A stretch of 64,000 nucleotides of DNA from Pluralibacter gergoviae ATCC 33028 = NBRC 105706 (GTDB lineage Bacteria; Pseudomonadota; Gammaproteobacteria; Enterobacterales; Enterobacteriaceae): contig NZ_BCZS01000004.1 of assembly GCF_001598855.1 (NCBI RefSeq), positions 1 to 64,000 on the forward strand, in the 5' to 3' direction. Made by a program: the position numbers and the translations under genes. Every line of letters starts with the position of its first letter. Positions within the stretch are counted from its first letter, which is position 1. Positions 1 through 8,320 of this stretch are shown one piece after another. Below the pieces are notes generated by a model, which made no database searches, was not told the DNA's origin, and saw only the letters and a program-made list of their open reading frames with translations.

Positions 1-66
1 CAGCGCCGATACCCAGTCGGGCGGGACAACGTGCTGGTGGACATCAATGCGTTGAACAGTTGACAT
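1..66 (-). CDS. Amidohydrolase (second copy), 5' end only
   Basis: These 22 codons are the start of a minus-strand gene that runs off the left edge of the window. The translation begins MSTVQRIDVHQHVVPPDW, identical to the first residues of the complete amidohydrolase at 467-1408, including the metal-binding HxH. Only two bases differ over this stretch and both changes are synonymous, which suggests that this copy is or was recently under selection. It is one half of a tandem duplication whose second half lies at 1343-1522. The state of the rest of the gene cannot be judged from here. Confidence 0.75.
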   Translation of the reverse strand, partial: MSTVQRIDVHQHVVPPDWVSAL

Positions 67-180
67 ATCAGATACCTCACAGAGTGTTATAACCAGTGCA
101 TTGCTAACTTTAAGGCGCCCCTATTCATTATACAAATTCATTAGTATCATCAATAAATGCCTTAAAAGCATAGGTTAGAA
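1..180. repeat. Left copy of a tandem-duplicated divergent gene junction
   Basis: Positions 1-180 align without gaps to 1343-1522. By hand count there are about 15 mismatches in 180 bases, concentrated in the intergenic part. The repeat covers the amidohydrolase start, the shared promoter region and the LysR start codon. It shows that the whole amidohydrolase-LysR unit, about 1.34 kb from junction to junction, was duplicated head to tail and has since diverged. Confidence 0.9.
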
Positions 181-274
181 TGCAGATCAGGTACCTGAAA
201 TATTTTGCCGCCGGATGGCATCTTGTCGTGCGCTGAACAGGCAGATGCGGGATCCGAAAAGCGATCTTCAGACG
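180..274 (+). pseudogene. Decayed LysR-family regulator fragment
   Basis: The ATG at 180 matches the start of the intact LysR gene at 1522, and the first 30 bases are recognisably related (both encode ...LKYF). A deletion of roughly 65 bases follows. Alignment resumes around 225-274, which resembles the intact gene's segment encoding SALSRQIQDLESELQT. The reading frame is broken, with an in-frame TGA soon after, so this is a remnant of the duplicated regulator. Downstream of about 275 I no longer see similarity to LysR. No functional helix-turn-helix protein can be made from it. Confidence 0.75.
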
Positions 275-395
275 TGAAGGCCGGGAGCGGTATTTTACGA
301 GGAGGCCTGGAGCATGCAGCGCAGGTTAAGATTGGCGAGTTGCTCCGCCGGGAGGTGGGCGGCACAGAAACAGGACGCTGTGGGATCTTTTCGGT

Positions 396-452
396 TGAGG
401 CATCGGGATCGGCGCCCGTCATGTTATGACGGGCGCCGATCCCGATGCCTCA
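396..452. repeat. Perfect 27-bp inverted repeat with 3-base loop
   Basis: The arms at 396-422 and 426-452 are exact reverse complements, separated by GTT. The structure begins 14 bases beyond the stop of the amidohydrolase at 467-1408 and ends against the LysR remnant. It is GC-rich and would make a very stable hairpin in RNA from either strand, but no T-run follows on either side, so it is not a textbook intrinsic terminator. It may still end or protect the amidohydrolase transcript. Confidence 0.85.
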
Positions 453-466
453 TTCACCCTGCCCGC

Positions 467-1408
467 TTATTTCGCCAGGCGCGGGAACAGCGACCTGCCG
501 GTCAGCTGGTTGATCTGATCAAGTTCGCCGTCGCGGAAATCGGGGTAGCTATCCAGCATATGCGTAAAGGAGGTCCCCACCGAGGCCGGCGCGTAGGGAA
601 AGTCGCTACCAAACAGCACGTGCCCCGGGTGGGCAAATGCCAGCAGAGACTTCAGCGCAACGTCGCTGCCGGACAGCGCCGTGTCGAAATAGAACGTCTT
701 GAGATCTTCCAGAACCTGCGCTTTCGTCAGCTGCGGATCGAGTCCCGGCATCACTTCCGCGAAGCGGTAGCTGGCAAAGGGTACAAAGCCCCCGGCGTGG
801 GAAAGGATCACCTTGATGTGCTTATAACGGCTCATCACACCGTTAGTCACCATATGCAGCGCCGTGCGCGTGGTGTCCATCGGATAGTCCACCAGCGGCC
901 CGGGCAGACCGGGGATAACGTCCATCGGCGGCTTCGCCGGATGGATAAAAACGACGGCGCCCAGTTCGTCCAGCGCCTGCCACAGCGGCGCATAGCTCGC
1001 ATCACCCAGATAAACGCCGCGGTAGTTGGTGAGCAGCACGACGCCATCGGCGTGCAGGTGCTCAAACGCGTAGCGCAGTTCCTCGAGCGAAGCCTCCATG
1101 TCCGGCAGCGGCAGGGTCACAAAGTTGCCAAAGCGCGTGGGGTGCTGGCTGACCAGTCCCGCCGTGTACTCATTGACCCGCCGCGCCATGTCGACCGCCG
1201 CCTTGCCGTGCCAGCCGGTGACGCCGGGCGCAGTCAGCGACAGAACGCCGGTGCGGATCTGCAGCGAATCCATAAAATCGATCGCGCTCTGCGGCGACCA
1301 TGCGGGGCTTTTCCAGCCTGACGGATCGCCGCCGTGGGACGGCAGCGCCGATACCCAGTCGGGCGGGACAACGTGCTGGTGAACATCGATGCGTTGAACA
1401 GTTGACAT
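467..1408 (-). CDS. Amidohydrolase-2 (ACMSD-type) family hydrolase or decarboxylase
   Basis: This 313-residue protein belongs to the metal-dependent amidohydrolase-2 family, which includes aminocarboxymuconate-semialdehyde and hydroxybenzoate-type decarboxylases. Visible metal or catalytic motifs are HQH at residues 10-12, a His in FIHPAKPP (about 156), a His in ILSHAGG (about 204) and an Asp in FGSDFP (about 269), in the family's usual order. There is no signal peptide, so it should be cytoplasmic. It is divergent from the LysR gene at 1522, which is probably its regulator. The substrate is unknown; a cyclic or aromatic carboxylate is an inference from the family. A second copy starts at the left edge of the window. 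Confidence 0.85.
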   Translation of the reverse strand: MSTVQRIDVHQHVVPPDWVSALPSHGGDPSGWKSPAWSPQSAIDFMDSLQIRTGVLSLTAPGVTGWHGKAAVDMARRVNEYTAGLVSQHPTRFGNFVTLPLPDMEASLEELRYAFEHLHADGVVLLTNYRGVYLGDASYAPLWQALDELGAVVFIHPAKPPMDVIPGLPGPLVDYPMDTTRTALHMVTNGVMSRYKHIKVILSHAGGFVPFASYRFAEVMPGLDPQLTKAQVLEDLKTFYFDTALSGSDVALKSLLAFAHPGHVLFGSDFPYAPASVGTSFTHMLDSYPDFRDGELDQINQLTGRSLFPRLAK

Positions 1409-1522
1409 ATCAGATACCTCACAGAGTGTTATAACCGTTGCATTGCAAACCTTAAAGCGGTTTCATTCATTACACAAATTCATTAGTATCATCAATGAAT
1501 GCCATAAAAGCATAGGTTAGAA
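1343..1522. repeat. Right copy of the duplicated divergent junction (promoter region)
   Basis: This is the partner of 1-180, about 92% identical by hand count. It contains the divergent promoter region (1409-1521) between the amidohydrolase and the LysR gene, where autoregulation and co-inducer control by a LysR protein would be expected. The strongest conservation between copies outside coding sequence is in 1409-1434 and around 1470-1521, which could mark operator sequence. I cannot assign a precise LysR box. Confidence 0.85.
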
Positions 1523-2463
1523 TGGAACTTAGACATCTCAAATATTTTGTCACCGTCGCCGAACTGCTGCACTTTGGCCGCGCGGCCGACAGGCTGCACA
1601 TTGTCCAGTCGGCGCTGAGCAGGCAGATCCAGGATCTGGAGAGCGAACTTCAGACGCAGCTGCTGATTCGCGACAGCCGCAACGTGCGCCTCACCGAGGT
1701 CGGGGCGGTTTTTTATGAGGAAGCCAAGGCCATACTGAGCAAGCGCGATCGTGCGATACAGTTGGTGAGATCCCTCGCCCAGGGCTACAGAGGCCGCCTG
1801 AAGATCGGCTTTGTCGGCATGGCCGGAGCGTCAGGCGTGCTGCCGTCCTTTCTGACCTTTTTTCGCGCCCGGCATCCGCAGTTGCTCATCGAACTGATGG
1901 AAGCCGAGAACCATACCCAGCTCCGGCGTCTTGAGGAGGGCGAGCTGGACGTCGCGATCGTGACCTTCCCCGACAACGCCAGTAATATGACAGAGTGCCA
2001 TCCCTTACAGGCTTCCCGCTGGGTAATGGGCATGAGCGCCGACGATCCGCTCAGTGCGCATCGCGAACTCACGGCCCCGCTGCTCCAGGACCGTGATTTC
2101 ATCCTCTATGGCAATCCCGACGCGGAATCTGCGCAGCGGGCGCTGATTGCCTCTCTGCTGGGCGCCGAGCCCCATATCGTCAACTATGCTAACAGCACCC
2201 TCAGCACCCTGACGCTGCTTGCCGCCGGATACGGGATTGCCCTGGTGCCTGAAAGTATGCGCCAGGTCGGCGTTCCTGGCGTGATATTCCGCCCTCTGTG
2301 TGGATTAACCCAAACCGTTGACGTCAGCGCCTGCGTGCTGCGCAATAACACCTCACCGCAGGTTGCTCACTTTCTTTCGGCGCTGACCGCCTTCCGCGCA
2401 GCGGCAGCAGATTTATCCGTAATGGCCGAAAATGGGAGCCCCGACACGCGAGAAAGCAAATAA
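1522..2463 (+). CDS. LysR-family transcriptional regulator
   Basis: This 313-residue protein has the classic LysR layout. Residues 1-60 form a winged helix-turn-helix (MELRHLKYF start, AADRLHIVQSALSRQIQDLE recognition region), followed by a linker helix and, from about residue 90, a periplasmic-binding-like effector domain (GRLKIGFVGMAG...). It is divergent from the amidohydrolase at 467-1408 with a 113-bp shared intergenic region, the standard arrangement for a LysR regulator and its target. The effector is unknown. A broken relative lies at 180-274, so this is the only intact regulator visible for both amidohydrolase copies. Confidence 0.92.
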   Translation: MELRHLKYFVTVAELLHFGRAADRLHIVQSALSRQIQDLESELQTQLLIRDSRNVRLTEVGAVFYEEAKAILSKRDRAIQLVRSLAQGYRGRLKIGFVGMAGASGVLPSFLTFFRARHPQLLIELMEAENHTQLRRLEEGELDVAIVTFPDNASNMTECHPLQASRWVMGMSADDPLSAHRELTAPLLQDRDFILYGNPDAESAQRALIASLLGAEPHIVNYANSTLSTLTLLAAGYGIALVPESMRQVGVPGVIFRPLCGLTQTVDVSACVLRNNTSPQVAHFLSALTAFRAAAADLSVMAENGSPDTRESK

Positions 2464-2527
2464 TAGGCTAAGGTTTTGAACAGGTTGGCGCAGCAGCAGC
2501 GCTGTGCGATTAAAAGGAGAACAACCA

Positions 2528-4222
2528 ATGACAAAACCTGCTTTGCGCCACGTTGCGCTTCTCTCTGCGCCTGCGGCACTTCATATTGCACTCGGCGGCC
2601 TCCTGCTTACCGCCGCGTTAGCCGCCCGGGCGGATGAAGCCCGAACGCCGCAGCCGCCGGATATTCTGCTGGGACCGCTGTTTAACGACGTGCAAAGCGC
2701 GAAGCTGTTCCCCGACCAGAAAACATTTGCCGATGCGGTGCCGAAAAGCGATCCGCTGATGATCCTCGCCGACTACCGAATGCAGCGCGGCCAGCGCAGC
2801 TTCGATCTGCGCCACTTCGTTGACGTCAACTTCAGCCTGCCGCAGGAGAAAGAAAAGTACGTCCCACCGAAAGATCAGAGCCTGCGCCAGCACATTGACG
2901 GACTCTGGCCGGTGCTGACCCGCACCACCGGCACGCCGGAGAAGTGGGATTCGCTGCTGGCGCTGCCGAAGCCCTACGTGGTCCCCGGCGGCCGCTTTCG
3001 CGAAGTCTACTACTGGGACAGCTACTTCACCATGCTCGGGCTCGCGGAGAGCGGACACTGGGATAACGTGGCGGATATGGTGGATAACTTCGCCTACGAG
3101 ATCGATACCTGGGGCCACATTCCCAACGGCAACCGCAGCTACTATCTGAGCCGCTCGCAGCCGCCCTTCTTCGCCATGATGGTGGAGCTGCTGGCAACCC
3201 ACGACGGCGACAGCGCGCTGAAAAAGTACCTGCCTCAGATGAAAAAAGAGCACGACTACTGGATGGCGGGCAGCGAGGGTCTGGAGAAAGATAGCGCGGT
3301 AGCGCGGGTTGTCAGAATGAGCGACGGCAGCCTGCTTAACCGCTACTGGGACGACCGGGACACGCCGCGCCCGGAGTCGTGGCTGGATGATATCACCACC
3401 GCCAAAAGTAACCCCGACCGCCGGGCCGCCGATATCTATCGCGATCTGCGCGCCGCCGCCGCGTCAGGCTGGGACTTCAGCTCGCGCTGGATGGACGATC
3501 CGCACAAGCTCAGCACCATCCGCACTACCAGCATCGTGCCGGTGGATCTTAACGCCCTGATGTTCCGGATGGAGAAGATAGTCGCCCGCGCCAGCAGCGC
3601 CGCCGGTGATAACGATAGCGCGCAGCGCTACGAGGGCTATGCCGCCGCCCGCCAGAAGGCGATGGAGAAGTATCTGTGGAATGAGAAAGCGGGCTGGTAC
3701 GCCGACTACGATCTGAAAAATCACCGGGTGCGCGGCCAGCTGACCGCCGCCGCGCTGTTCCCGCTGTACGTCAACGCCGCGTCGAGCGCGCGGGCGGCGA
3801 AAATGGCCGCCGTCACCGAGTCGCAGCTGCTGAAGGCGGGCGGCATTGCCACCACCACCGTCAGCAGCGGCCAGCAGTGGGACCTGCCCAACGGCTGGGC
3901 GCCGCTGCAGTGGGTCGCCGCCGAGGGGCTGCAGAACTACGGCAATCAGAAAGTGGCGATGGAGGTCACCTGGCGCTTCCTCACCAACGTGCAGCACACC
4001 TATGACCGTGAGAAGAAGCTGGTTGAAAAGTATGATATCACCCGCACCGGGACCGGCGGCGGCGGCGGTGAATATCCGCTGCAGGACGGCTTCGGCTGGA
4101 GCAACGGCGTCACGCTGATGATGCTGGATAAGGTTTGTCCGAAAGAAAAGCCCTGCGACAATGTGCCGGATAGCCGCCCGGCTGAGGCCGCGGCACCCGC
4201 AACCGGAGCCGCTAAGTCGTGA
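2528..4222 (+). CDS. treA: Periplasmic trehalase
   Basis: TreA hydrolyses trehalose to two glucose molecules in the periplasm, allowing use of trehalose at high osmolarity. The 564-residue protein has an N-terminal signal peptide (hydrophobic stretch to about residue 34, ending ALAARADE) and both glycosyl hydrolase 37 signatures: [15 protein letters not shown] at about 153-167 and [10 protein letters not shown] at about 450-459. A glycine run just before [10 protein letters not shown] matches the family's C-terminal signature. I chose ATG 2528 because AAGGAG lies about nine bases upstream; a GTG at 2504 is possible but has no good ribosome site. The C-terminal tail is Ala/Pro-rich. It lies upstream of the siderophore receptor, apparently as a separate unit. 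Confidence 0.96.
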   Translation: MTKPALRHVALLSAPAALHIALGGLLLTAALAARADEARTPQPPDILLGPLFNDVQSAKLFPDQKTFADAVPKSDPLMILADYRMQRGQRSFDLRHFVDVNFSLPQEKEKYVPPKDQSLRQHIDGLWPVLTRTTGTPEKWDSLLALPKPYVVPGGRFREVYYWDSYFTMLGLAESGHWDNVADMVDNFAYEIDTWGHIPNGNRSYYLSRSQPPFFAMMVELLATHDGDSALKKYLPQMKKEHDYWMAGSEGLEKDSAVARVVRMSDGSLLNRYWDDRDTPRPESWLDDITTAKSNPDRRAADIYRDLRAAAASGWDFSSRWMDDPHKLSTIRTTSIVPVDLNALMFRMEKIVARASSAAGDNDSAQRYEGYAAARQKAMEKYLWNEKAGWYADYDLKNHRVRGQLTAAALFPLYVNAASSARAAKMAAVTESQLLKAGGIATTTVSSGQQWDLPNGWAPLQWVAAEGLQNYGNQKVAMEVTWRFLTNVQHTYDREKKLVEKYDITRTGTGGGGGEYPLQDGFGWSNGVTLMMLDKVCPKEKPCDNVPDSRPAEAAAPATGAAKS

Positions 4223-4228
4223 TCTGCT

Positions 4229-4254
4229 GCGGAGCAGCGCGACGGCTGCTCCGC
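4229..4254 (+). terminator. Hairpin just downstream of treA
   Basis: A 10-bp perfect stem (4229-4238 with 4245-4254) starts seven bases after the treA stop codon. It lacks a T-run, so it is a terminator candidate or a 3'-end stabilising hairpin rather than a certain intrinsic terminator. Confidence 0.5.
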
Positions 4255-4339
4255 TGCTCCCTCCCCGCCTCATTGATAGCAATAGTTACGTTCGATCTCG
4301 CAAAACGGCGTTTTTAGACTTGATTGATATAAAGCGAAC

Positions 4340-4358
4340 AAGAATAATTCGTATTCTT
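4340..4358 (+). promoter_or_regulatory. Putative Fur box of the foxA-like gene
   Basis: AAGAATAATTCGTATTCTT contains 7-bp palindromic arms and fits the AT-rich, GAATAAT-like pattern of Fur operators. It lies about 70-90 bases upstream of a TonB-dependent siderophore receptor, a typical Fur target, so iron repression is the natural inference. The surrounding 4290-4400 stretch is AT-rich and probably holds the promoter. Confidence 0.6.
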
Positions 4359-4427
4359 TTTTGCGAAAAAGGATTTTTCCTTACCTTTATGACAGCCCGC
4401 GCAGGAGCGTGACTCGCTGTATCCGGA

Positions 4428-6557
4428 ATGATGTTAATGATCCACGCCTGTAAACTTAAACGCGCGCCGCTGCTTTGTACCCTGGCGCTGGCATTCCCGC
4501 ACGCGTCGTTCGCCGACGATACGCTGGTGGTGACCGCCGCCCCCGCATATACGGCCCTCTCCCCCACCCGTGGCTATACGGCAAAAACGTCCTCCGGGGC
4601 GACCAAAACCGACCGACCGCTGGTGGAAACGGCGCAGAGCATTTCGGTCGTTACCCGCCAGCAGATGGAAGACCAGGGCGCCGCCAACGTCGGCCAGGCC
4701 CTGAACTACACGCCCGGCGTTAACAGCGGCTTCGGCGGTGCTTCCAGCCGCTTTGACGCCATCTCGCTGCGCGGTTTTCACGGCGGCGACGTCGATAATA
4801 TTTTCCTCGACGGCATGCGCCTGATGAGCGACGGCGGCAGCCACAACGTGCTGCAAATAGACCCCTGGTTTATCGAGCGCGTTGACGTGATCAAGGGCCC
4901 CTCTTCCGCGCCCTATGGCCAGAGCGTGCCCGGCGGGCTGGTCAACCTCACCTCAAAACGTCCGCAGTTCAAATCGGAAGGGCATCTGAGGGCCTTTGTC
5001 GGCAGCCAGGCGACCAAAGGGCTGGCGTTTGACTATACCGATGCCATCAACAGCCAGTGGGCGTACCGCATAACCGGCATCACCCGCAATACCAACACCC
5101 AGTACAGCGATACCCGCGAGGAGCGCTACGCCATCGCGCCTTCCCTGTTGTGGCAGCCGGATTCCGATACCAGCCTGCTGCTGCAGGCCTATTTGCAAAA
5201 AGATCCCTCCGGCGGCTACCACGGCTCGCTGCCGCTGGACGGCACGCGCTATAAGCACAACGGCCGTCGGTTGCACCGGGACGTAAACGAAGGCGACAGC
5301 GGCGACGGCTATCAGCGCCGGCAGCAGATCTACAGCTACGCATTCGATCACCAGTTTAATGACGTCTGGTCCCTACACTCCAGCGCCAGCTACAGCCACA
5401 TTAATGCCAGCCTCGATCAGGTGTACCAGACCGGCTGGATCGGCAGCGGCAATACGCTGTCGCGCGGCTACAGCGGCTCCAGGGGCTCGCTGGACGGCTG
5501 GTCCACGGATAACCGGCTGCAGGCCGACTTCAGCACCGGCGCAGTGGGCCATACGGTGACTGTCGGCGGCGAATATCATCGCCTGCGCAACGATCTGTGG
5601 AGCGGCTGGGGCAGCGCGTCGCCGCTCGATCCGTGGAGCGGCTATACCGCCAGCCGGGGGCATACCGTGACCGGCAGCGACGACAACAACCGCCGCTACT
5701 ACCAGACGGGGGCCTATCTGCAGGACGAGATGACGTGGAACCGCTGGCATCTCGACGTGGCCGGACGCTACGACCGCATCGTCTCCCGCCAGGTCAGCGA
5801 TACCTACCATACCTCCAGCCGCCGGTCAGACGACCGCGTTAGCGGGCGCGGATCGCTGCTGTACGCCTTTGAAAACGGCTTTTCACCCTATTTCAGCTAC
5901 AGCCAGGCGATCACGCCGGCGATGCTGCCCGGCGCTGACGGCACACTGCTCAAACCAACCACGTCGCAACAGGTCGAGGCGGGACTGAAGTATCAACCGC
6001 CGGGCACCGCCGATCTCTACAGCATTGCCGTTTACGATCTGACCCAGAAGGACGTGGCGACCCGCGATCCGAATATCGCTACCGCTACCTACATTCCCGC
6101 CGGCAAAGTGCGCTCTCAGGGCGTGGAGCTGGAGGCGCGCAACCAGCTCACGCCGCGCCTGAGCACTATCGCCGGCTATACCTGGAACCGCCTGCGCTTT
6201 CACGATACCGACGACGGTACTGCGCATAATACTCCGCAGCTTACGCCGAACCAGATGGCCTCCCTGTGGGCGCGCTATCAGTTTGATTACGGGCTCAGCG
6301 CCGGCGCGGGCGTGCGCTATATCGGCAGGCAGTGGGCCGATGATGCCAACAGCGAGCGGCTGCCGTCGGTGACGCTGTTTGATGCGATGGTGCGGGCGGA
6401 CGCCGGCGCGTGGTCTCCGGCACTGAAGGGCGCCTGGCTGCAGGTGAATGCCAATAACCTCGGCGATCGCGAGTACGTCTCCGGCTGTTACGGTACCACT
6501 AACTGCTACCGGGGCGCGGAGCGCTCGGTGATGGCTACCGTAGGGTATGATTTCTGA
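4428..6557 (+). CDS. foxA: TonB-dependent ferrioxamine-type siderophore receptor (FoxA-like)
   Basis: This outer-membrane receptor would import a ferric hydroxamate siderophore using TonB energy. It has a signal peptide ending near PHASFADD, a TonB box (DDTLVVTA), a plug domain (TAQSISVVTRQQMEDQG, SLRGF, VDVIKGPSSAPYGQSVPGG) and a 22-strand barrel ending in a terminal Phe (VGYDF). As I recall the FoxA family, stretches such as FHGGDVDNIFLDG, LLLQAYLQKDPSGGYH and YGTTNCYRGAERS match closely, so ferrioxamine is the likely ligand; another hydroxamate is possible. Starts at 4428, 4431 and 4437 are in frame; 4437 (MIHACKLKR) has the best-spaced GGA. No siderophore biosynthesis genes are nearby, suggesting uptake of foreign siderophores. 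Confidence 0.88.
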   Translation: MMLMIHACKLKRAPLLCTLALAFPHASFADDTLVVTAAPAYTALSPTRGYTAKTSSGATKTDRPLVETAQSISVVTRQQMEDQGAANVGQALNYTPGVNSGFGGASSRFDAISLRGFHGGDVDNIFLDGMRLMSDGGSHNVLQIDPWFIERVDVIKGPSSAPYGQSVPGGLVNLTSKRPQFKSEGHLRAFVGSQATKGLAFDYTDAINSQWAYRITGITRNTNTQYSDTREERYAIAPSLLWQPDSDTSLLLQAYLQKDPSGGYHGSLPLDGTRYKHNGRRLHRDVNEGDSGDGYQRRQQIYSYAFDHQFNDVWSLHSSASYSHINASLDQVYQTGWIGSGNTLSRGYSGSRGSLDGWSTDNRLQADFSTGAVGHTVTVGGEYHRLRNDLWSGWGSASPLDPWSGYTASRGHTVTGSDDNNRRYYQTGAYLQDEMTWNRWHLDVAGRYDRIVSRQVSDTYHTSSRRSDDRVSGRGSLLYAFENGFSPYFSYSQAITPAMLPGADGTLLKPTTSQQVEAGLKYQPPGTADLYSIAVYDLTQKDVATRDPNIATATYIPAGKVRSQGVELEARNQLTPRLSTIAGYTWNRLRFHDTDDGTAHNTPQLTPNQMASLWARYQFDYGLSAGAGVRYIGRQWADDANSERLPSVTLFDAMVRADAGAWSPALKGAWLQVNANNLGDREYVSGCYGTTNCYRGAERSVMATVGYDF

Positions 6558-6565
6558 GTCAGAAC

Positions 6566-6589
6566 GCCGGGAGGCGCGGGCCTCCCGGC
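6566..6589. terminator. Hairpin between convergent foxA and emtA
   Basis: A 10-bp stem (6566-6575 with 6580-6589) fills the 38-bp gap between the stop codons of foxA and emtA. It is symmetric and could serve both genes. There is no T-run, so the assignment is moderate. Confidence 0.5.
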
Positions 6590-6595
6590 AGGGCA

Positions 6596-7216
6596 TCAGT
6601 CGATAGCGTCCATCGCTTTCTGCACTTTCCAGATGTAGCGCGGCGCCTGGGAAGAGGGATGATTTTTGACGATGTAATCAAAGAACTCCTCCTTATCGAG
6701 GCCGTTGATCTCGCGGATGGCCTTTTTGCGATCGGAGGAGAAGGTGCGCAGCAGCGCCCCGGCGCCGTTGACGTAGGAGACCACCAGCGCGTACTGCATA
6801 ACCTGCGGATCCTCAATGCCCGCCAGCGGGCCGTGCTCAAGGATACTGAAGTAGGCTGCGCCCATCGAGATATTGCGCTCGGGATTTTTCAGTTCGCTGG
6901 TAGAGGGCTGGCCGCGCCAGCCCATGTAGCGATAGACTTCGCGCCCGGCGGTCGAGGCCTTGAGCTGCATCAGACCAACGGCATTGGACTTACTCACCGC
7001 GTTGGGATTACCGCCGGACTCTACCGCAATGATGGCGGTGATAAAGCGCGGGCTCACGCCCCAGGCGGCGCCGGCTTTCTCGCTTATCGGCATCCACTGC
7101 ATCGCGCGCTGAACGGGGATCGTGGGGTCGTACGGCGGATTTCTGTAATCATGCTTCGGTTTTGAGCTACAGCCGGCCAGCAGAACAAATAATATCACCA
7201 GGAATCTGAATTTCAC
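6596..7216 (-). CDS. emtA: Endo-type membrane-bound lytic transglycosylase EmtA (MltE)
   Basis: EmtA cleaves the glycan strands of peptidoglycan within the chain, producing 1,6-anhydromuramic ends. The 206-residue protein has a lipoprotein signal with lipobox LAGC (Cys16) and an SLT-type lysozyme domain. The catalytic Glu is E66 in IAVESGGNP, followed by the [10 protein letters not shown] motif and the YVNGAGALL region. The mature N-terminus begins SSKPK, compatible with outer-membrane sorting. It is divergent from ldcA, a pairing conserved in enterics that links glycan cleavage with murein peptide recycling. Confidence 0.95.
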   Translation of the reverse strand: MKFRFLVILFVLLAGCSSKPKHDYRNPPYDPTIPVQRAMQWMPISEKAGAAWGVSPRFITAIIAVESGGNPNAVSKSNAVGLMQLKASTAGREVYRYMGWRGQPSTSELKNPERNISMGAAYFSILEHGPLAGIEDPQVMQYALVVSYVNGAGALLRTFSSDRKKAIREINGLDKEEFFDYIVKNHPSSQAPRYIWKVQKAMDAID

Positions 7217-7308
7217 GCCTTTATCCTTTTACTCAAGTGTGCCGTGCGTAATGACAATCAGTCATTGAGGCGGCATCATAACTGTTTCAAACTCATCAAG
7301 GAAATGCC

Positions 7309-8223
7309 ATGTCTCTGATTCATCTGATAGCCCCCTCGGGTTACGCCATCAATCAGCAGGCGGCCCTTCGCGGCGTGGCGCGCCTCGAACAGGCGGGACA
7401 TGCGGTAGAGAACCAGCGGGTCATCACCCGCCGTCAGCAGCGCTTTGCCGGCAGCGACGCCGAGCGCGCCGCCGATCTCAACGACCTCGCGCAGCTGGCG
7501 GGGCCGGATACCATCGTGATGCCGGTGCGCGGCGGCTACGGCGCCACCCGCCTGCTCGATCAGATCGACTGGCAGGCGCTGTGCCGCCGCCAGCAGCGCT
7601 CGCCGCTGCTCATCTGCGGCCACAGCGACTTCACCGCCGTGCAGATGGCGCTCCTGAGCCGCGGCAACGTCATCACCTTCAGCGGCCCGATGCTGACCGG
7701 CAACTTCGGCGCAGAGACGCTGAACGACTTTACGGTTGAGCACTTCTGGCGCGCCCTGCGCCATCCGCAGTTCACCGTGGAGTGGCAGAGCAGCGGTCCG
7801 CAGTGCGACGTCGAAGGCACGCTGTGGGGCGGCAATCTGGCGATGCTGACCTCGCTGGTCGGTACGCCGTGGCTGCCGCAGATCGACGGCGGCATTCTGG
7901 TGGTCGAGGACGTCAACGAGCATCCGTTCCGCGTCGAGCGCATGCTGCTGCAGCTCTTCCACGCCGGGATCTTAAGCCGCCAGCGCGCGCTGGTGCTGGG
8001 CAGCTTCAGCGGCGCGGAGCCAAACGACTACGATGCCGGATACGATTTGCCGACGGTCGCGGCGTACCTGCGCTCGCGGCTGGCGATCCCGGTGATCGAC
8101 GGGCTGGATTTTGGCCACGAACAGCGCACCGTGACCCTGCCGCTGGGGGCCCGCGCCCGGCTGATAAATCAGCGCGAAGCGGCAACGCTGACCCTGAGCG
8201 GACATCCGGTGCTGGGGGAATAA
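7309..8223 (+). CDS. ldcA: Muramoyltetrapeptide L,D-carboxypeptidase (murein recycling)
   Basis: LdcA removes the terminal D-Ala from cytoplasmic murein tetrapeptides so that tripeptides can be reused. The 304-residue protein fits the S66 peptidase family. The nucleophile is Ser106 in ICGHSDFTAVQ, and the acidic and histidine parts of the Ser-Glu-His triad lie near VVEDVNEHPFR and in LDFGHEQRT. There is no signal peptide, as expected for a cytoplasmic recycling enzyme. It is divergent from emtA and upstream of cvrA in the same direction, as in other enterics. Confidence 0.95.
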   Translation: MSLIHLIAPSGYAINQQAALRGVARLEQAGHAVENQRVITRRQQRFAGSDAERAADLNDLAQLAGPDTIVMPVRGGYGATRLLDQIDWQALCRRQQRSPLLICGHSDFTAVQMALLSRGNVITFSGPMLTGNFGAETLNDFTVEHFWRALRHPQFTVEWQSSGPQCDVEGTLWGGNLAMLTSLVGTPWLPQIDGGILVVEDVNEHPFRVERMLLQLFHAGILSRQRALVLGSFSGAEPNDYDAGYDLPTVAAYLRSRLAIPVIDGLDFGHEQRTVTLPLGARARLINQREAATLTLSGHPVLGE

Positions 8224-8320
8224 AAAAGTTCGCTATCATGCTGATTAACCCGCTCTTTACTCACGCTTATGTGTTAACGTCATAACCCTCATATCACGCG
8301 AATAAAGGAGTCGTCGAACG

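Noticed and set aside
314-1321. Long plus-strand ORF across the amidohydrolase
   Set aside because: It is an Arg/Gln/His-rich antisense shadow of the minus-strand amidohydrolase with no domain features.
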